From Niastella sp. (lineage in GTDB: Bacteria > Bacteroidota > Bacteroidia > Chitinophagales > Chitinophagaceae): a DNA stretch of 34,229 nt. The stretch lies in NCBI GenBank assembly GCA_017744515.1, contig JAGIBF010000056.1, forward strand, positions 1-34,229. Direction: 5' to 3'. The notes under the pieces are model-generated. The model was not told the DNA's origin. It ran no database searches and worked only from the letters and a program-made list of their open reading frames with translations. Positions 7,565 to 16,133 of this stretch are shown here, piece after piece (position 1 is the first letter of the stretch; the number at the start of each line of letters is the position of its first letter). Made by a program: the position numbers and the translations under genes.

Positions 7565-10500
7565 ATGGGTCAATTTTCCTCTCATAACAAGGTTGGGAAC
7601 AAACAGGTTGTCCATGCCGGCAAGGGTGCGCCCATTCAGGCCAAGCTGGAAGTGAATCAACCTGGTGACCAGTATGAGCAGGAGGCGGATGCCATGGCAG
7701 AAAAAGTGATGGCTGCGGAAAACGATCTCAAGAAGACTGCTGTGCCCACTACCGGCCTGATCGGTAAATCATTTCAACCTTCTACTGATAAGACTGCTGC
7801 TGGCAGCCATGGCCCACGTATTATGCGCAAGGGGGAAACAGATAATAATCATCTATCGGTTTCCAATTCGTTCGTTACAGCGCTGGACAGCGTATCTGGC
7901 GGCAGTCCGCTTCCGGACAGCACCCGGGCAACGATGGAGCAATTGTTTGGGGCTGACTTTTCGGGTGTGAGGATCTTTGCCGATGAGCAGGCTGCTGATC
8001 TGAGCAAGTCGATCCAGGCAAGGGCTTTTACGTATAACAATAAGATACTTTTTAATAAGGGTGCATATTCAACGGATACGCCGGAAGGCAAGCGACTACT
8101 GGCGCATGAGCTTACGCATGTGTTGCAGCAACGTAATGGGCTGCACCTGATTCAACGGGATGAACTTGTATTGCCGCCTATCGAAACTTCGAGACAGGTG
8201 TGGGCTCAGTTTGAGGAAGCGCAACGAAATTTCCGCCGGGATGAGGCGCTACGGCTGGCAGTGCGGCTTGCCGGAATGCATATCGACCTGGATGACTTAA
8301 ACCGATTTGGTTTAGAGTTGTCTGTTTACCTGATGCGTAACGGACGCATGACTGAGGGATTGCAGGTATTGCAGCGTTGCGAGGATTTCTTCTGGATCAG
8401 GTATGTTTCGATTCATCCTTCGCCGCACGAGTTTATGGAGTCGTACTACATCGACCAGGTTCGTGAGGAAGGGGTACAAGCGGCCCGCCGGCAGGACTGG
8501 CCTACTGCTTTCAGTATACTGGGTATTGTTGTACTGTATGACCAGATGGAATTAAGTTTTGAAAACAGCCGGAATCAACCTTCATCCGATGAAGATCTCC
8601 GGCATCGCATGGAGGGTATTTCGCCTGATATTACTCCTCGTGAAAGACGGCGGGAAATGGAGGGAATATTTTATCTGGGTCAGTTGGGCGCTTCTCTTCG
8701 CAGTGTCTTCGGCTATTCTGCCATGGGTTCGGTTTATGCCTCTTTGCGCCAGGACCTGACCACTTTTCTGCGGCTGCAACGGGAAGCCATTCTTGCCGGC
8801 AATGCAACGCTTGCTACCGAGATGGGCAACCAGCATACGAACTTCATGGCCTTTCTACGGACAAATAACCTGTTATTATCCGGCGAGGGTCTTACCATGT
8901 ATAGTGCAGAATCGTTCAATGAAAGGGGCAGTGTTGGCTATGTTATCTACGGCAACAATGGTGAGCAGGAAGTGGTAACCCCACTACCTGGTACAGCCAC
9001 TCCGAGTGAGCTTGGTTTTTTCCCGCATTATCATTCCAGCTTTGAACGTATTGTGAATGATATGGAAGGGCAAGCTCAGTTACTGAACGACTTGCTGGCT
9101 ATCCCTGCTATCAGAGCTGCGTTCCCTACCGGTGTGATCGATATGACATCGCTGGATACGCGTATACGTATCTGGCAAATGGTGTATGCTCATCATTATA
9201 CAGGCAGCAATAGTGGGGCTGCACTAACTTCCACCATACGTACCATTGAAAGGTACTTACATCATTTTACTGTTCACACTGAATATAATATCCGCGACTT
9301 CGGGCGCAGTTATCTCGATACTAATTTCCCTACCGACCTGCTCGGACGAAGTGTTCGCGATTGTGGTGTTTATGCGCTGACCACTGCTTATGAAATATTC
9401 AGGATGGGACGTGGGGCCACGCCACGGCTGAACCTTTCGTTCAAGCTCGTGTCCATGCCGGAGCACGTGACGCTGCTGATCGAGAACCAGGATGACAATA
9501 CGCATTATCTCGTCAATAACGACGCTATTACCGGTCCCAACACCGGTGACTGGATGACGACTGTTGCACAGGCCTACAGTGGTGTTTTCAGCAGGGGATT
9601 TGGCATTACACCTTCTGTAGCTATCGACCTTGGCACTACCGGAGATGCAGACCGAAGTTTCAGAAGCGGAGCCTGGGAGCGATACCAGGCCAGTGCTTCG
9701 TGGGGCTTTCAAACGGAGCCGGTGAGCGGCCCCGGTGATACCAGAAGTGAGGAAGAAAGGGGCAGGGATGCTTACGTGCATTATTATGAACGCACGCAGG
9801 ATTTTGACAGGGGATGTCAGCGACTGGTGGGTGTGATGAATGCTCTCAACACCAGGGTACAAGCTGCCGCAGCAGGTGACCGACAGGCGTTGTTGAACGC
9901 CACACTGAATGATGCTACAGTGGCTGCCAATGTAAACGCGCTGGGTATCATCTACCGGTTTTACGGGCCCAGTGCAGCGAGCAGCGGGATCATTGTTGCG
10001 GATGCGATGGCGTCTGCCAGGGTCCGCCGGCATATTACCGGGAGCATCTATCTTTACTCCATGCCTTCGGGCACTACCGTTCATCCACTGGTAAGGTACG
10101 CCATGGCGGTGTTGTTGCTGGAAAGTCTGGGTACTGCCCGCACAGCGAATCAAAATGCACTGATCACCGCATTGAATGCCACGCCTGATTTCAGCAGGCA
10201 GCTCACTACTTATACAACCAATCGTTTTCCGGTACAGTTCAAGCAATTCCGCGATACTGTTTCCGATGTGCATGAACAGGAAGCCGACGCCATGGCTGCA
10301 CAGGTTGTGGGAGGCGGCACCGTTGCAGCACAACCAGTGACGCCGCTTTCGGGCAGTAAATCCCAACAGCTTAGTACGCCTGCACCATCGTTATCCGGTG
10401 ATCAACAGATGGCTGCGCCTTCCGGTGGCAGCGCGCTCGATGCAACTACGCAAGCTAACATGGAAGGTTTTTTCAACGCTGACCTCAGTGGTGTAAAAGT

Positions 10501-13500
10501 GCATAGTGGCGCCGAAGCTGCGGGACTGAACGATCAATGGAATGCGCGGGCATTTACCACCGGACAGGATATTTATTTCAATGCCGGCCAATATAATCCG
10601 CATTCACATGCAGGAAAGCAATTGCTGGCGCATGAGCTGACGCATGTGGTGCAACAGTCTTCTGCCGGGGTGGGTAATGCGGGGATTGTTCAGCGCAAAC
10701 CCAATCCACTTTACTTTGAAACGACGGGTATCGATAAGCTGGAGATGTGGGTAAGCGATGCGGTAACGGATAGAAGGGAAACTTACAACAAATCCCAACA
10801 TACCGGCGAAGGGCGATTGGTTATCGAAACCAGCAAGGAAAAAATAGACATGGAGGGCAAGTACTATTTTGTAGGTGCTGTCAACTCGGACCTGGAGGAT
10901 GGAAAGAGTTTTCCATTGGGCTTTTATGAAGGCGGCGGTGGCTGGATGTTTTATGATTCAAGCGACAAGACAACGCCGGCACCGGATATGTTTGGATTTA
11001 TTTTCGTGCCCAAGGATAGCAGTAATGAAAAGTACATGGAGGAGCTGAAGAAGTATGTGAATAAAATGGACAGTCTCGATGAAGATAAGAACCCTTTGAA
11101 CATTTCCATCGTATATCGTCAAATCCGGATAAAGCAGGAAGAGAAGAAAGAGGCACCTACACCTGTTGCGCCCAAAACTCCGCCCAAGCCAGCTCCCACC
11201 AACTGGGGCGGCATTACAAAGTGGTTTAGTGAGGTGCAGCAACTGGTGAAGGGAAATGGCCGCACAGCGGGTTCCTACACCGGCAAGTTCGAGGCTACGC
11301 AAATTACCTTGCCGGAGGATTCAGTACCAGACGAGCTGCAGTTCATCAAGGATAATGAGAACCGGGAGATCATACAGGTGCGGGAGAATGGCTATAATTC
11401 CTGGATATTAGCTACCGAGTTCAAAGGATACCTCGACGATACACAGAAGGGAGCGGCGGCTGATTTTTATTATGACCGTATTATCAGTACGGCGCAAAGT
11501 CTTGCCAAGCGCAATCCGGATGACCCCAATGATCCTACTCATACACTGGTTACCGATTACGACAGCCTGACCTCCTCACTGGAAAGTGAAGATGGCAAGC
11601 CCATCAAATATCAGCTGCCTGCTCTACCAGCTGAAATTATTGCCGAAGAACAGCAGCCATTGAATGGCACTGGGGTGCTGGCGATGAAGATCAAATGGGA
11701 ATATGTGAGTAATCATCCGCTGGGGCAGATCACGGAAGCAATGGCTAAGAAGGATTACCGTTGGGAAATCTGGGACATTACTGATCTGTATGAGCGTCAG
11801 AGCGAGATAGGAGGCAAAGAGGGCAAGGAAGCGATCAAGAAAGCGCAGGAGGATATTGAAACCGGGCCAATGGCCGGAAGCGGCACTGAAGGAACTGTGA
11901 GTGAAAAAATGGACCATACAGGGGGTGACTTCCAGCGGGCGCTGGATGAACTGAAACAACGAAAAAAGGATATTAACGCCGATGAAGAGAAAGCTATCAA
12001 AGAGGGTCGTCTGCTTGACATCGTATCCAATGAGCTGAATAAACAACTGTATGGACTGGATGCATTGTTTACGCTTGGGAAAGTGGCTTTGGGTGCGGGG
12101 GCTGATTTTGTGGGGGATGACGAAGAGCGTTCTGTAAACTGGACGCGGAAGGGTGTATATATCGTGCGCTGTATTGCCCGCATAAAAACTGATAAGGATG
12201 AGGTGATACGTGTGCCCAGTGTAGCAACAAAGATCATAAAGGTCCAGGACACGGCTGAAATATCGCGGGAAGCATTGGACAAGCCGGCAAAGCAATTGGA
12301 AGACCTCCAATTCAGTCTTATGTTCCTGGAGGCTATGCCTCCAAACCAGACGGATCAGGAGCAGCTTAAATTGCTGCGGGATAAGGTCAAAAGTCTTGGG
12401 TATTATGTGGCGGGTGATTATGAAGGGCTTCTCAAATTCAACAAGGAGCTATTACAAGAGAAAAAGAAGAAGCTTGAAAAGGATTATGCCTATATGCTGC
12501 AATTCGATATTGGCAAAGGCATCATTTGGGAGGTCGACAATCAAATTGAAAAGGTTGACAAGCAGTTAAAGCTGCTTGAAGAAAGGAATAAAGGCCGAAC
12601 GCTGTATAGTGCAGAAGCGGTGCTGGTGAGCAGCGTGACAGGGCAACAATATCCTCTCATCATACAGATCAGCGAGCCAGTGAGTAAAGCAATGAAGTAT
12701 CATTGCTATCTCTCTGACATAACTACGGACAAGGGTGGCCAATATGAGATGTATGCCAGTACGGAGAATGACGCACTGGATGATGTTCTGACCAAATTTT
12801 CCAGCGACCTTGCGGCGGAATATGGAGGAGGTGTGTTGAGTATCCGTTTGCCCAAGAAGGGATGGTTTGAAAGCAACCTCACCGATGAAGAAAGGGTAAA
12901 GCAAATACAGATCAGAACGCATGACTGGACGACTGCCAAAATGAACCTTGAAAGGCTGGCGGAAACAATCGCTATGATCGGCCTGGTGGTTACGAATCCT
13001 GCACTGGTTGTTGTGGGCGCGGCATTGACCGCCGGCCTTGCTGCCGACCGGATCGCCAAGCGTATTTCGGATGGCACTTTCGAATGGGACAGCCAGGTTA
13101 TTGGCGATATGGTGCAGATATTGCTTTCGGCCACGATGTTTCTCGGAAAGGCCGCCGGGCAGATACAGGCGATCGGCAACAGGCTCCGCTATTTCGAAAA
13201 ATATGGCAAGTTCTTTCTGCTGACAGAGGCTCAATTGAAAAAGATAAAGGATATCGCTACTGTGAGTGAAGATGTACTGAATGCACTTAGCGAGGTGCAT
13301 GGCAACGTGAGCATGTTACAGGAATTTGCCAATATGCAGGAGCAGGTGAAGCTGGGTAACATGAACCAGACAGATGCCAGGAAAAAAATGGCAGGCATGA
13401 TGGGTTCTGTGATGCAAAACCTGGGCGGCAAGTTGAAACAACATTATAGCAGCGGCGGTGGGCACGAAGCTACTTCCGGCGGAGAGGACAATACGAATCC

Positions 13501-15034
13501 TGCTAAAAAGCGAGGCCCATACAGTGAAACGGAGTTTCAGGGTTTGCAGGATGTATTGGGGAATGCTGCCAAAACAAAGGAGGCTGGTTTGCTGTATACG
13601 CCTGATCTTGTTCATAACCCCGAACTGAAGGGTAATGAAGCAAGGGCGCGGTATCATGACAATATGCTGGTGCTGGAGGTTGGTCCTAACGTGACGCCCC
13701 AGATCGTAGAAGGGCATTTGAAAACGCTGGCTACTTTACAGAAGTATGAGGGGGTTATTGGCAATGTGCGTAAACTGATCGACTACGTCAATTTCATTGT
13801 AACCGGTAAAGGAGCGGGCAAATACGGTAGTGAACATTTTGTTGCCACCAATGAGATCAGCAAGCTGCAGGATATGATCACGGCGTTGCGCGCACTGCAA
13901 AGTCGTATGGAAGCGGGCCTGACAGAAGCCGCCAATAATCCAGATCCTGAAAAAATAAATAATGATATTGCCGAGTATGAAAAGCAAATTGCCGAGCATT
14001 CGCAAAAACTGGGCAGTTTAAAGCCTGCCAGGGATTTCTCCATTGCCTCGGGCAATACGATGGTGAAAGGTTCTTCACCTGCCAGCCCCCTGAAAAAAAG
14101 TGATGCGGAGTTTTACACAGATCCAAGGATTGGCGAAACGCGTTATTATGAGGATGATGCAGGACGCATCAGCCGCACTACCCGCATCAGTGAAAACATC
14201 TTCGAAATACAGGCTATGCTGCACCCTGACCAGGGTATTCGTGCAGACTACCAGGCTTATTATAGTTCGAAAGGTTTAAACGAGCCGGGTATGGAGCTGG
14301 CGCATGGCCTTGGCCCTATCAGTGGCGTAGAAAGTCCGCAGGCAATAGCGAATACAGCGATTGCCGTCAATCAAAAGGTTCAAAAAGAAATACTTGAAGG
14401 TCATATCGATTCCTTGAGAAAGAACCAGGACCCGAATGCCCAAATGAGGCTGGTTGTAAGAATTGAACGGGTGGAGATCGGCGGTAAGCCTTACCTGAAA
14501 TCGGTGAAATATGAAGTGTTTGCCTCCAAACCGGGCGTGCAGGAGCAAACTATTTTTCATGCTGAAGTAACTATTAAGGATCCAACGAATAAAACTCCTG
14601 ACGCGTCGGATATAGAAGTGGACATCAGGCCCACCGGCCATCCTGATGAATTTCTGCAGGATCAATCTACTGCTACCAAATCGGCTAAACCGGTGCGCAA
14701 TTCTTCCGCCAGAAAAGACTCGCTTGATCCCGACAAAGCGCGTGAGTACGTTGCGCAGGTAGAGTTATTGATCCAGGACCTTAAAAAGGTCAACAGCTCG
14801 TCTCATAACAGGGATATTGCTTTATTCTGGGCAAAGGCGCTGCAGGAGGATCTTGTGGGCCTGCATGCATCTGACAGACAAAAACGAATCAACAATTTGA
14901 CGAGGGACAGGATATTAAACTTCAATGAAACGATCGAGAGTATATTTTATAATCTTCCTGAACTAAGGACGTTACCGAACAGAAAGTACAATGATACTTT
15001 CAATAGTAAGAAGATCGATGAATTCATTCAATAA
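7565..15034 (+). CDS. Giant double-DUF4157 protein, putative eCIS cargo/polymorphic toxin
   Basis: This 2489-aa protein, the largest gene here, is modular. Residues 38-45 carry EQEADAMA and 112-190 a DUF4157 domain with HELTH at 181-185. About 190-900 is a helical then alpha/beta region with RDCGVYAL (Cys600), EHVTLLIEN (His634) and HYLVNND (Asn652/Asp653), resembling a papain- or NlpC-type Cys-His-Asp peptidase. A second EQEADAMA (904-911) and a second DUF4157 with HELTH (1023-1027) follow. Then come a Pro-rich linker near 1197-1216, long helices, a hydrophobic stretch at about 1801-1827, and a toxin-like domain near 2190-2370, then a basic helical tail. DUF4157 marks eCIS-linked effectors and related toxins. 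No signal peptide is present. It may combine cargo and internal-tube roles, since no other tape-measure candidate is visible. Precise activity is unproven. Confidence 0.88.
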   Translation: MGQFSSHNKVGNKQVVHAGKGAPIQAKLEVNQPGDQYEQEADAMAEKVMAAENDLKKTAVPTTGLIGKSFQPSTDKTAAGSHGPRIMRKGETDNNHLSVSNSFVTALDSVSGGSPLPDSTRATMEQLFGADFSGVRIFADEQAADLSKSIQARAFTYNNKILFNKGAYSTDTPEGKRLLAHELTHVLQQRNGLHLIQRDELVLPPIETSRQVWAQFEEAQRNFRRDEALRLAVRLAGMHIDLDDLNRFGLELSVYLMRNGRMTEGLQVLQRCEDFFWIRYVSIHPSPHEFMESYYIDQVREEGVQAARRQDWPTAFSILGIVVLYDQMELSFENSRNQPSSDEDLRHRMEGISPDITPRERRREMEGIFYLGQLGASLRSVFGYSAMGSVYASLRQDLTTFLRLQREAILAGNATLATEMGNQHTNFMAFLRTNNLLLSGEGLTMYSAESFNERGSVGYVIYGNNGEQEVVTPLPGTATPSELGFFPHYHSSFERIVNDMEGQAQLLNDLLAIPAIRAAFPTGVIDMTSLDTRIRIWQMVYAHHYTGSNSGAALTSTIRTIERYLHHFTVHTEYNIRDFGRSYLDTNFPTDLLGRSVRDCGVYALTTAYEIFRMGRGATPRLNLSFKLVSMPEHVTLLIENQDDNTHYLVNNDAITGPNTGDWMTTVAQAYSGVFSRGFGITPSVAIDLGTTGDADRSFRSGAWERYQASASWGFQTEPVSGPGDTRSEEERGRDAYVHYYERTQDFDRGCQRLVGVMNALNTRVQAAAAGDRQALLNATLNDATVAANVNALGIIYRFYGPSAASSGIIVADAMASARVRRHITGSIYLYSMPSGTTVHPLVRYAMAVLLLESLGTARTANQNALITALNATPDFSRQLTTYTTNRFPVQFKQFRDTVSDVHEQEADAMAAQVVGGGTVAAQPVTPLSGSKSQQLSTPAPSLSGDQQMAAPSGGSALDATTQANMEGFFNADLSGVKVHSGAEAAGLNDQWNARAFTTGQDIYFNAGQYNPHSHAGKQLLAHELTHVVQQSSAGVGNAGIVQRKPNPLYFETTGIDKLEMWVSDAVTDRRETYNKSQHTGEGRLVIETSKEKIDMEGKYYFVGAVNSDLEDGKSFPLGFYEGGGGWMFYDSSDKTTPAPDMFGFIFVPKDSSNEKYMEELKKYVNKMDSLDEDKNPLNISIVYRQIRIKQEEKKEAPTPVAPKTPPKPAPTNWGGITKWFSEVQQLVKGNGRTAGSYTGKFEATQITLPEDSVPDELQFIKDNENREIIQVRENGYNSWILATEFKGYLDDTQKGAAADFYYDRIISTAQSLAKRNPDDPNDPTHTLVTDYDSLTSSLESEDGKPIKYQLPALPAEIIAEEQQPLNGTGVLAMKIKWEYVSNHPLGQITEAMAKKDYRWEIWDITDLYERQSEIGGKEGKEAIKKAQEDIETGPMAGSGTEGTVSEKMDHTGGDFQRALDELKQRKKDINADEEKAIKEGRLLDIVSNELNKQLYGLDALFTLGKVALGAGADFVGDDEERSVNWTRKGVYIVRCIARIKTDKDEVIRVPSVATKIIKVQDTAEISREALDKPAKQLEDLQFSLMFLEAMPPNQTDQEQLKLLRDKVKSLGYYVAGDYEGLLKFNKELLQEKKKKLEKDYAYMLQFDIGKGIIWEVDNQIEKVDKQLKLLEERNKGRTLYSAEAVLVSSVTGQQYPLIIQISEPVSKAMKYHCYLSDITTDKGGQYEMYASTENDALDDVLTKFSSDLAAEYGGGVLSIRLPKKGWFESNLTDEERVKQIQIRTHDWTTAKMNLERLAETIAMIGLVVTNPALVVVGAALTAGLAADRIAKRISDGTFEWDSQVIGDMVQILLSATMFLGKAAGQIQAIGNRLRYFEKYGKFFLLTEAQLKKIKDIATVSEDVLNALSEVHGNVSMLQEFANMQEQVKLGNMNQTDARKKMAGMMGSVMQNLGGKLKQHYSSGGGHEATSGGEDNTNPAKKRGPYSETEFQGLQDVLGNAAKTKEAGLLYTPDLVHNPELKGNEARARYHDNMLVLEVGPNVTPQIVEGHLKTLATLQKYEGVIGNVRKLIDYVNFIVTGKGAGKYGSEHFVATNEISKLQDMITALRALQSRMEAGLTEAANNPDPEKINNDIAEYEKQIAEHSQKLGSLKPARDFSIASGNTMVKGSSPASPLKKSDAEFYTDPRIGETRYYEDDAGRISRTTRISENIFEIQAMLHPDQGIRADYQAYYSSKGLNEPGMELAHGLGPISGVESPQAIANTAIAVNQKVQKEILEGHIDSLRKNQDPNAQMRLVVRIERVEIGGKPYLKSVKYEVFASKPGVQEQTIFHAEVTIKDPTNKTPDASDIEVDIRPTGHPDEFLQDQSTATKSAKPVRNSSARKDSLDPDKAREYVAQVELLIQDLKKVNSSSHNRDIALFWAKALQEDLVGLHASDRQKRINNLTRDRILNFNETIESIFYNLPELRTLPNRKYNDTFNSKKIDEFIQ
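14132..14674 (+). other. Polymorphic toxin type 4-like domain within the DUF4157 protein
   Basis: Residues about 2190-2370 contain AHGLGPISGVESPQAI (His2247, Glu2256), then AVNQKVQKE (Asn2269, Gln2270) and a strand-rich end (R-I-E-R-V-E-I-G-G, S-V-K-Y-E-V-F). From memory this follows the layout of the polymorphic toxin type 4 (Ntox4-like) family: H-x-x-G-P-x-x-G-x-E, then A-x-x-V-N-Q-x-x-Q, then several strands. A predicted nuclease or other enzymatic role would rest on that family and is not visible directly. Unlike most polymorphic toxins, about 115 further residues follow, so it is not at the extreme C-terminus. Confidence 0.5.
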
Positions 15035-15049
15035 CAAGTTGCTGATACT

Positions 15050-15826
15050 ATGTCGAATTATTCACGTTCTCCCAAGTTGCTCAAAGGTGCATTGATCGAA
15101 TTCTCCGAGCGTTTTATCGGGCCGATCCCCAACGTGATCGTGTTTCAATACAACCCCGAGAGCATGACGCGCTCACTGGAAGTATGGAGCCCGGGCAATG
15201 GCGGCAGTGGTGACTCTTCTGCTGCAGATACTGCGCATACTGCACAGCCTATGGACCCTCCCGAAACATTTACGCTGGCGCTTGAGCTGGACGCAGCCGA
15301 TGCTTTGGAGAAGCCTGCCTCTCACCCTGTGGCTTTCATATCCGGTGTAGCCGACCGTATTGCCGCCATGGAAATGTTGTTGTATCCACAGGGGGATAGT
15401 TTATTGGGCGGGTTGCTTGGTTCCATTACCGGTTCTCTGAGTGTAGGCGCCAGCGTGGGTGATGGCGGTGGTATTGGTGGCAGCGTGTCCGGCGCGCTGG
15501 GCGGTGGTAGCGGGGCTCAACCCGTGCCTCGCGGCACCGTTCCCGTGGTGATGTTTGTATGGGGACCTGGCAGGATCGTACCCGTACGGGTGACCTCATT
15601 TTCCGTGGAAGAACAGGCGTACTCTCCCCTGCTCTATCCCATCCGTGCCAAGGTGAGTATTGGGTTGAAGATCCTTACGCCCAAAGATTTTCCTCAGTGC
15701 AACCGGAAGCTCAGTGAAGACCTTGCTATTGCAGCTTTCAAATTTACCCGGAAGCAAAAGGAAGTGCTTGCCGCTGCCAACATGGCCAACAGTGTGGAGT
15801 CTATTCTTGGCATGCTTCCTTTCTGA
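15050..15826 (+). CDS. Contractile injection system tube/hub adaptor (Afp7 N-terminal-like)
   Basis: This 258-aa protein matches the CIS-tube N-terminal family found at the tube-to-spike junction. Motifs are FQYNPESMTRSL, then PPETFTLALELDAADAL, AAMEMLLYP, and after a loop PVVMFVWGPGRIVPVRVTSF and YPIRAKVSIGLKILTP. Between the halves lies a Gly/Ser-rich loop of about 45 residues, near 120-165. In Afp-type systems the equivalent protein (Afp7) also carries a LysM-like C-terminal domain. Here that part is a separate gene 31 bp downstream, so the pair looks like a split Afp7. The expected location is the baseplate hub below the tube. Confidence 0.85.
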   Translation: MSNYSRSPKLLKGALIEFSERFIGPIPNVIVFQYNPESMTRSLEVWSPGNGGSGDSSAADTAHTAQPMDPPETFTLALELDAADALEKPASHPVAFISGVADRIAAMEMLLYPQGDSLLGGLLGSITGSLSVGASVGDGGGIGGSVSGALGGGSGAQPVPRGTVPVVMFVWGPGRIVPVRVTSFSVEEQAYSPLLYPIRAKVSIGLKILTPKDFPQCNRKLSEDLAIAAFKFTRKQKEVLAAANMANSVESILGMLPF

Positions 15827-15857
15827 TATCTTATTTACGTTATTTAAAACTGTCTAT

Positions 15858-16130
15858 ATGTTCGACGACGCAAGCCGTTATAAAAATGTTGTTCAGTATG
15901 AACAAAAGGATAAAAGGGGTCGCACTGTAAAGGTGGTAGCTGTTCCTGCAGCGCCTCAGCAATCTCTGATGGGATTCCATTTGTTGAAAAAGGGACAGAA
16001 AACGGATCACCTGGCGGGACGTTATCTCAATAATGCTACCATGTTCTGGCGCATTGCTTCTATCAATGATGTAATGCTTCCGGAAACGCTGAGTGAACTG
16101 ACTGAAGTTGCCATTCCCAATAAAAGATAA
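15858..16130 (+). CDS. LysM/tail-X-like hub protein (Afp7 C-terminal-like)
   Basis: This 90-aa protein resembles phage tail protein X and the LysM-like part of Afp7. It has a strand start SRYKNVVQYEQKDKRG, the LysM-like helix pattern D-H-L-A-G-R-Y-L-N-N-A-T-M-F-W-R-I-A, and then an L-P-E-T-L-like turn. The open frame extends back to 15714 in the overlapping frame, but I place the start at ATG 15858 because the upstream codons lie inside the preceding gene and give no family-like sequence. It ends 3 bp before the gp27-like gene. The likely role is to join the tube to the hub and spike. LysM domains in this setting are structural and need not bind peptidoglycan. Confidence 0.75.
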   Translation: MFDDASRYKNVVQYEQKDKRGRTVKVVAVPAAPQQSLMGFHLLKKGQKTDHLAGRYLNNATMFWRIASINDVMLPETLSELTEVAIPNKR

Positions 16131-16133
16131 TCC

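Noticed and set aside
9257..10366. 369-codon minus-strand open frame
   Set aside because: It lies entirely inside the giant DUF4157 gene, and its Cys/Arg/His-rich composition is that of an antisense shadow.
15714..15857. N-terminal extension of the LysM-like gene
   Set aside because: It overlaps the end of the upstream hub gene in another frame; the ATG at 15858 gives the family-like start.
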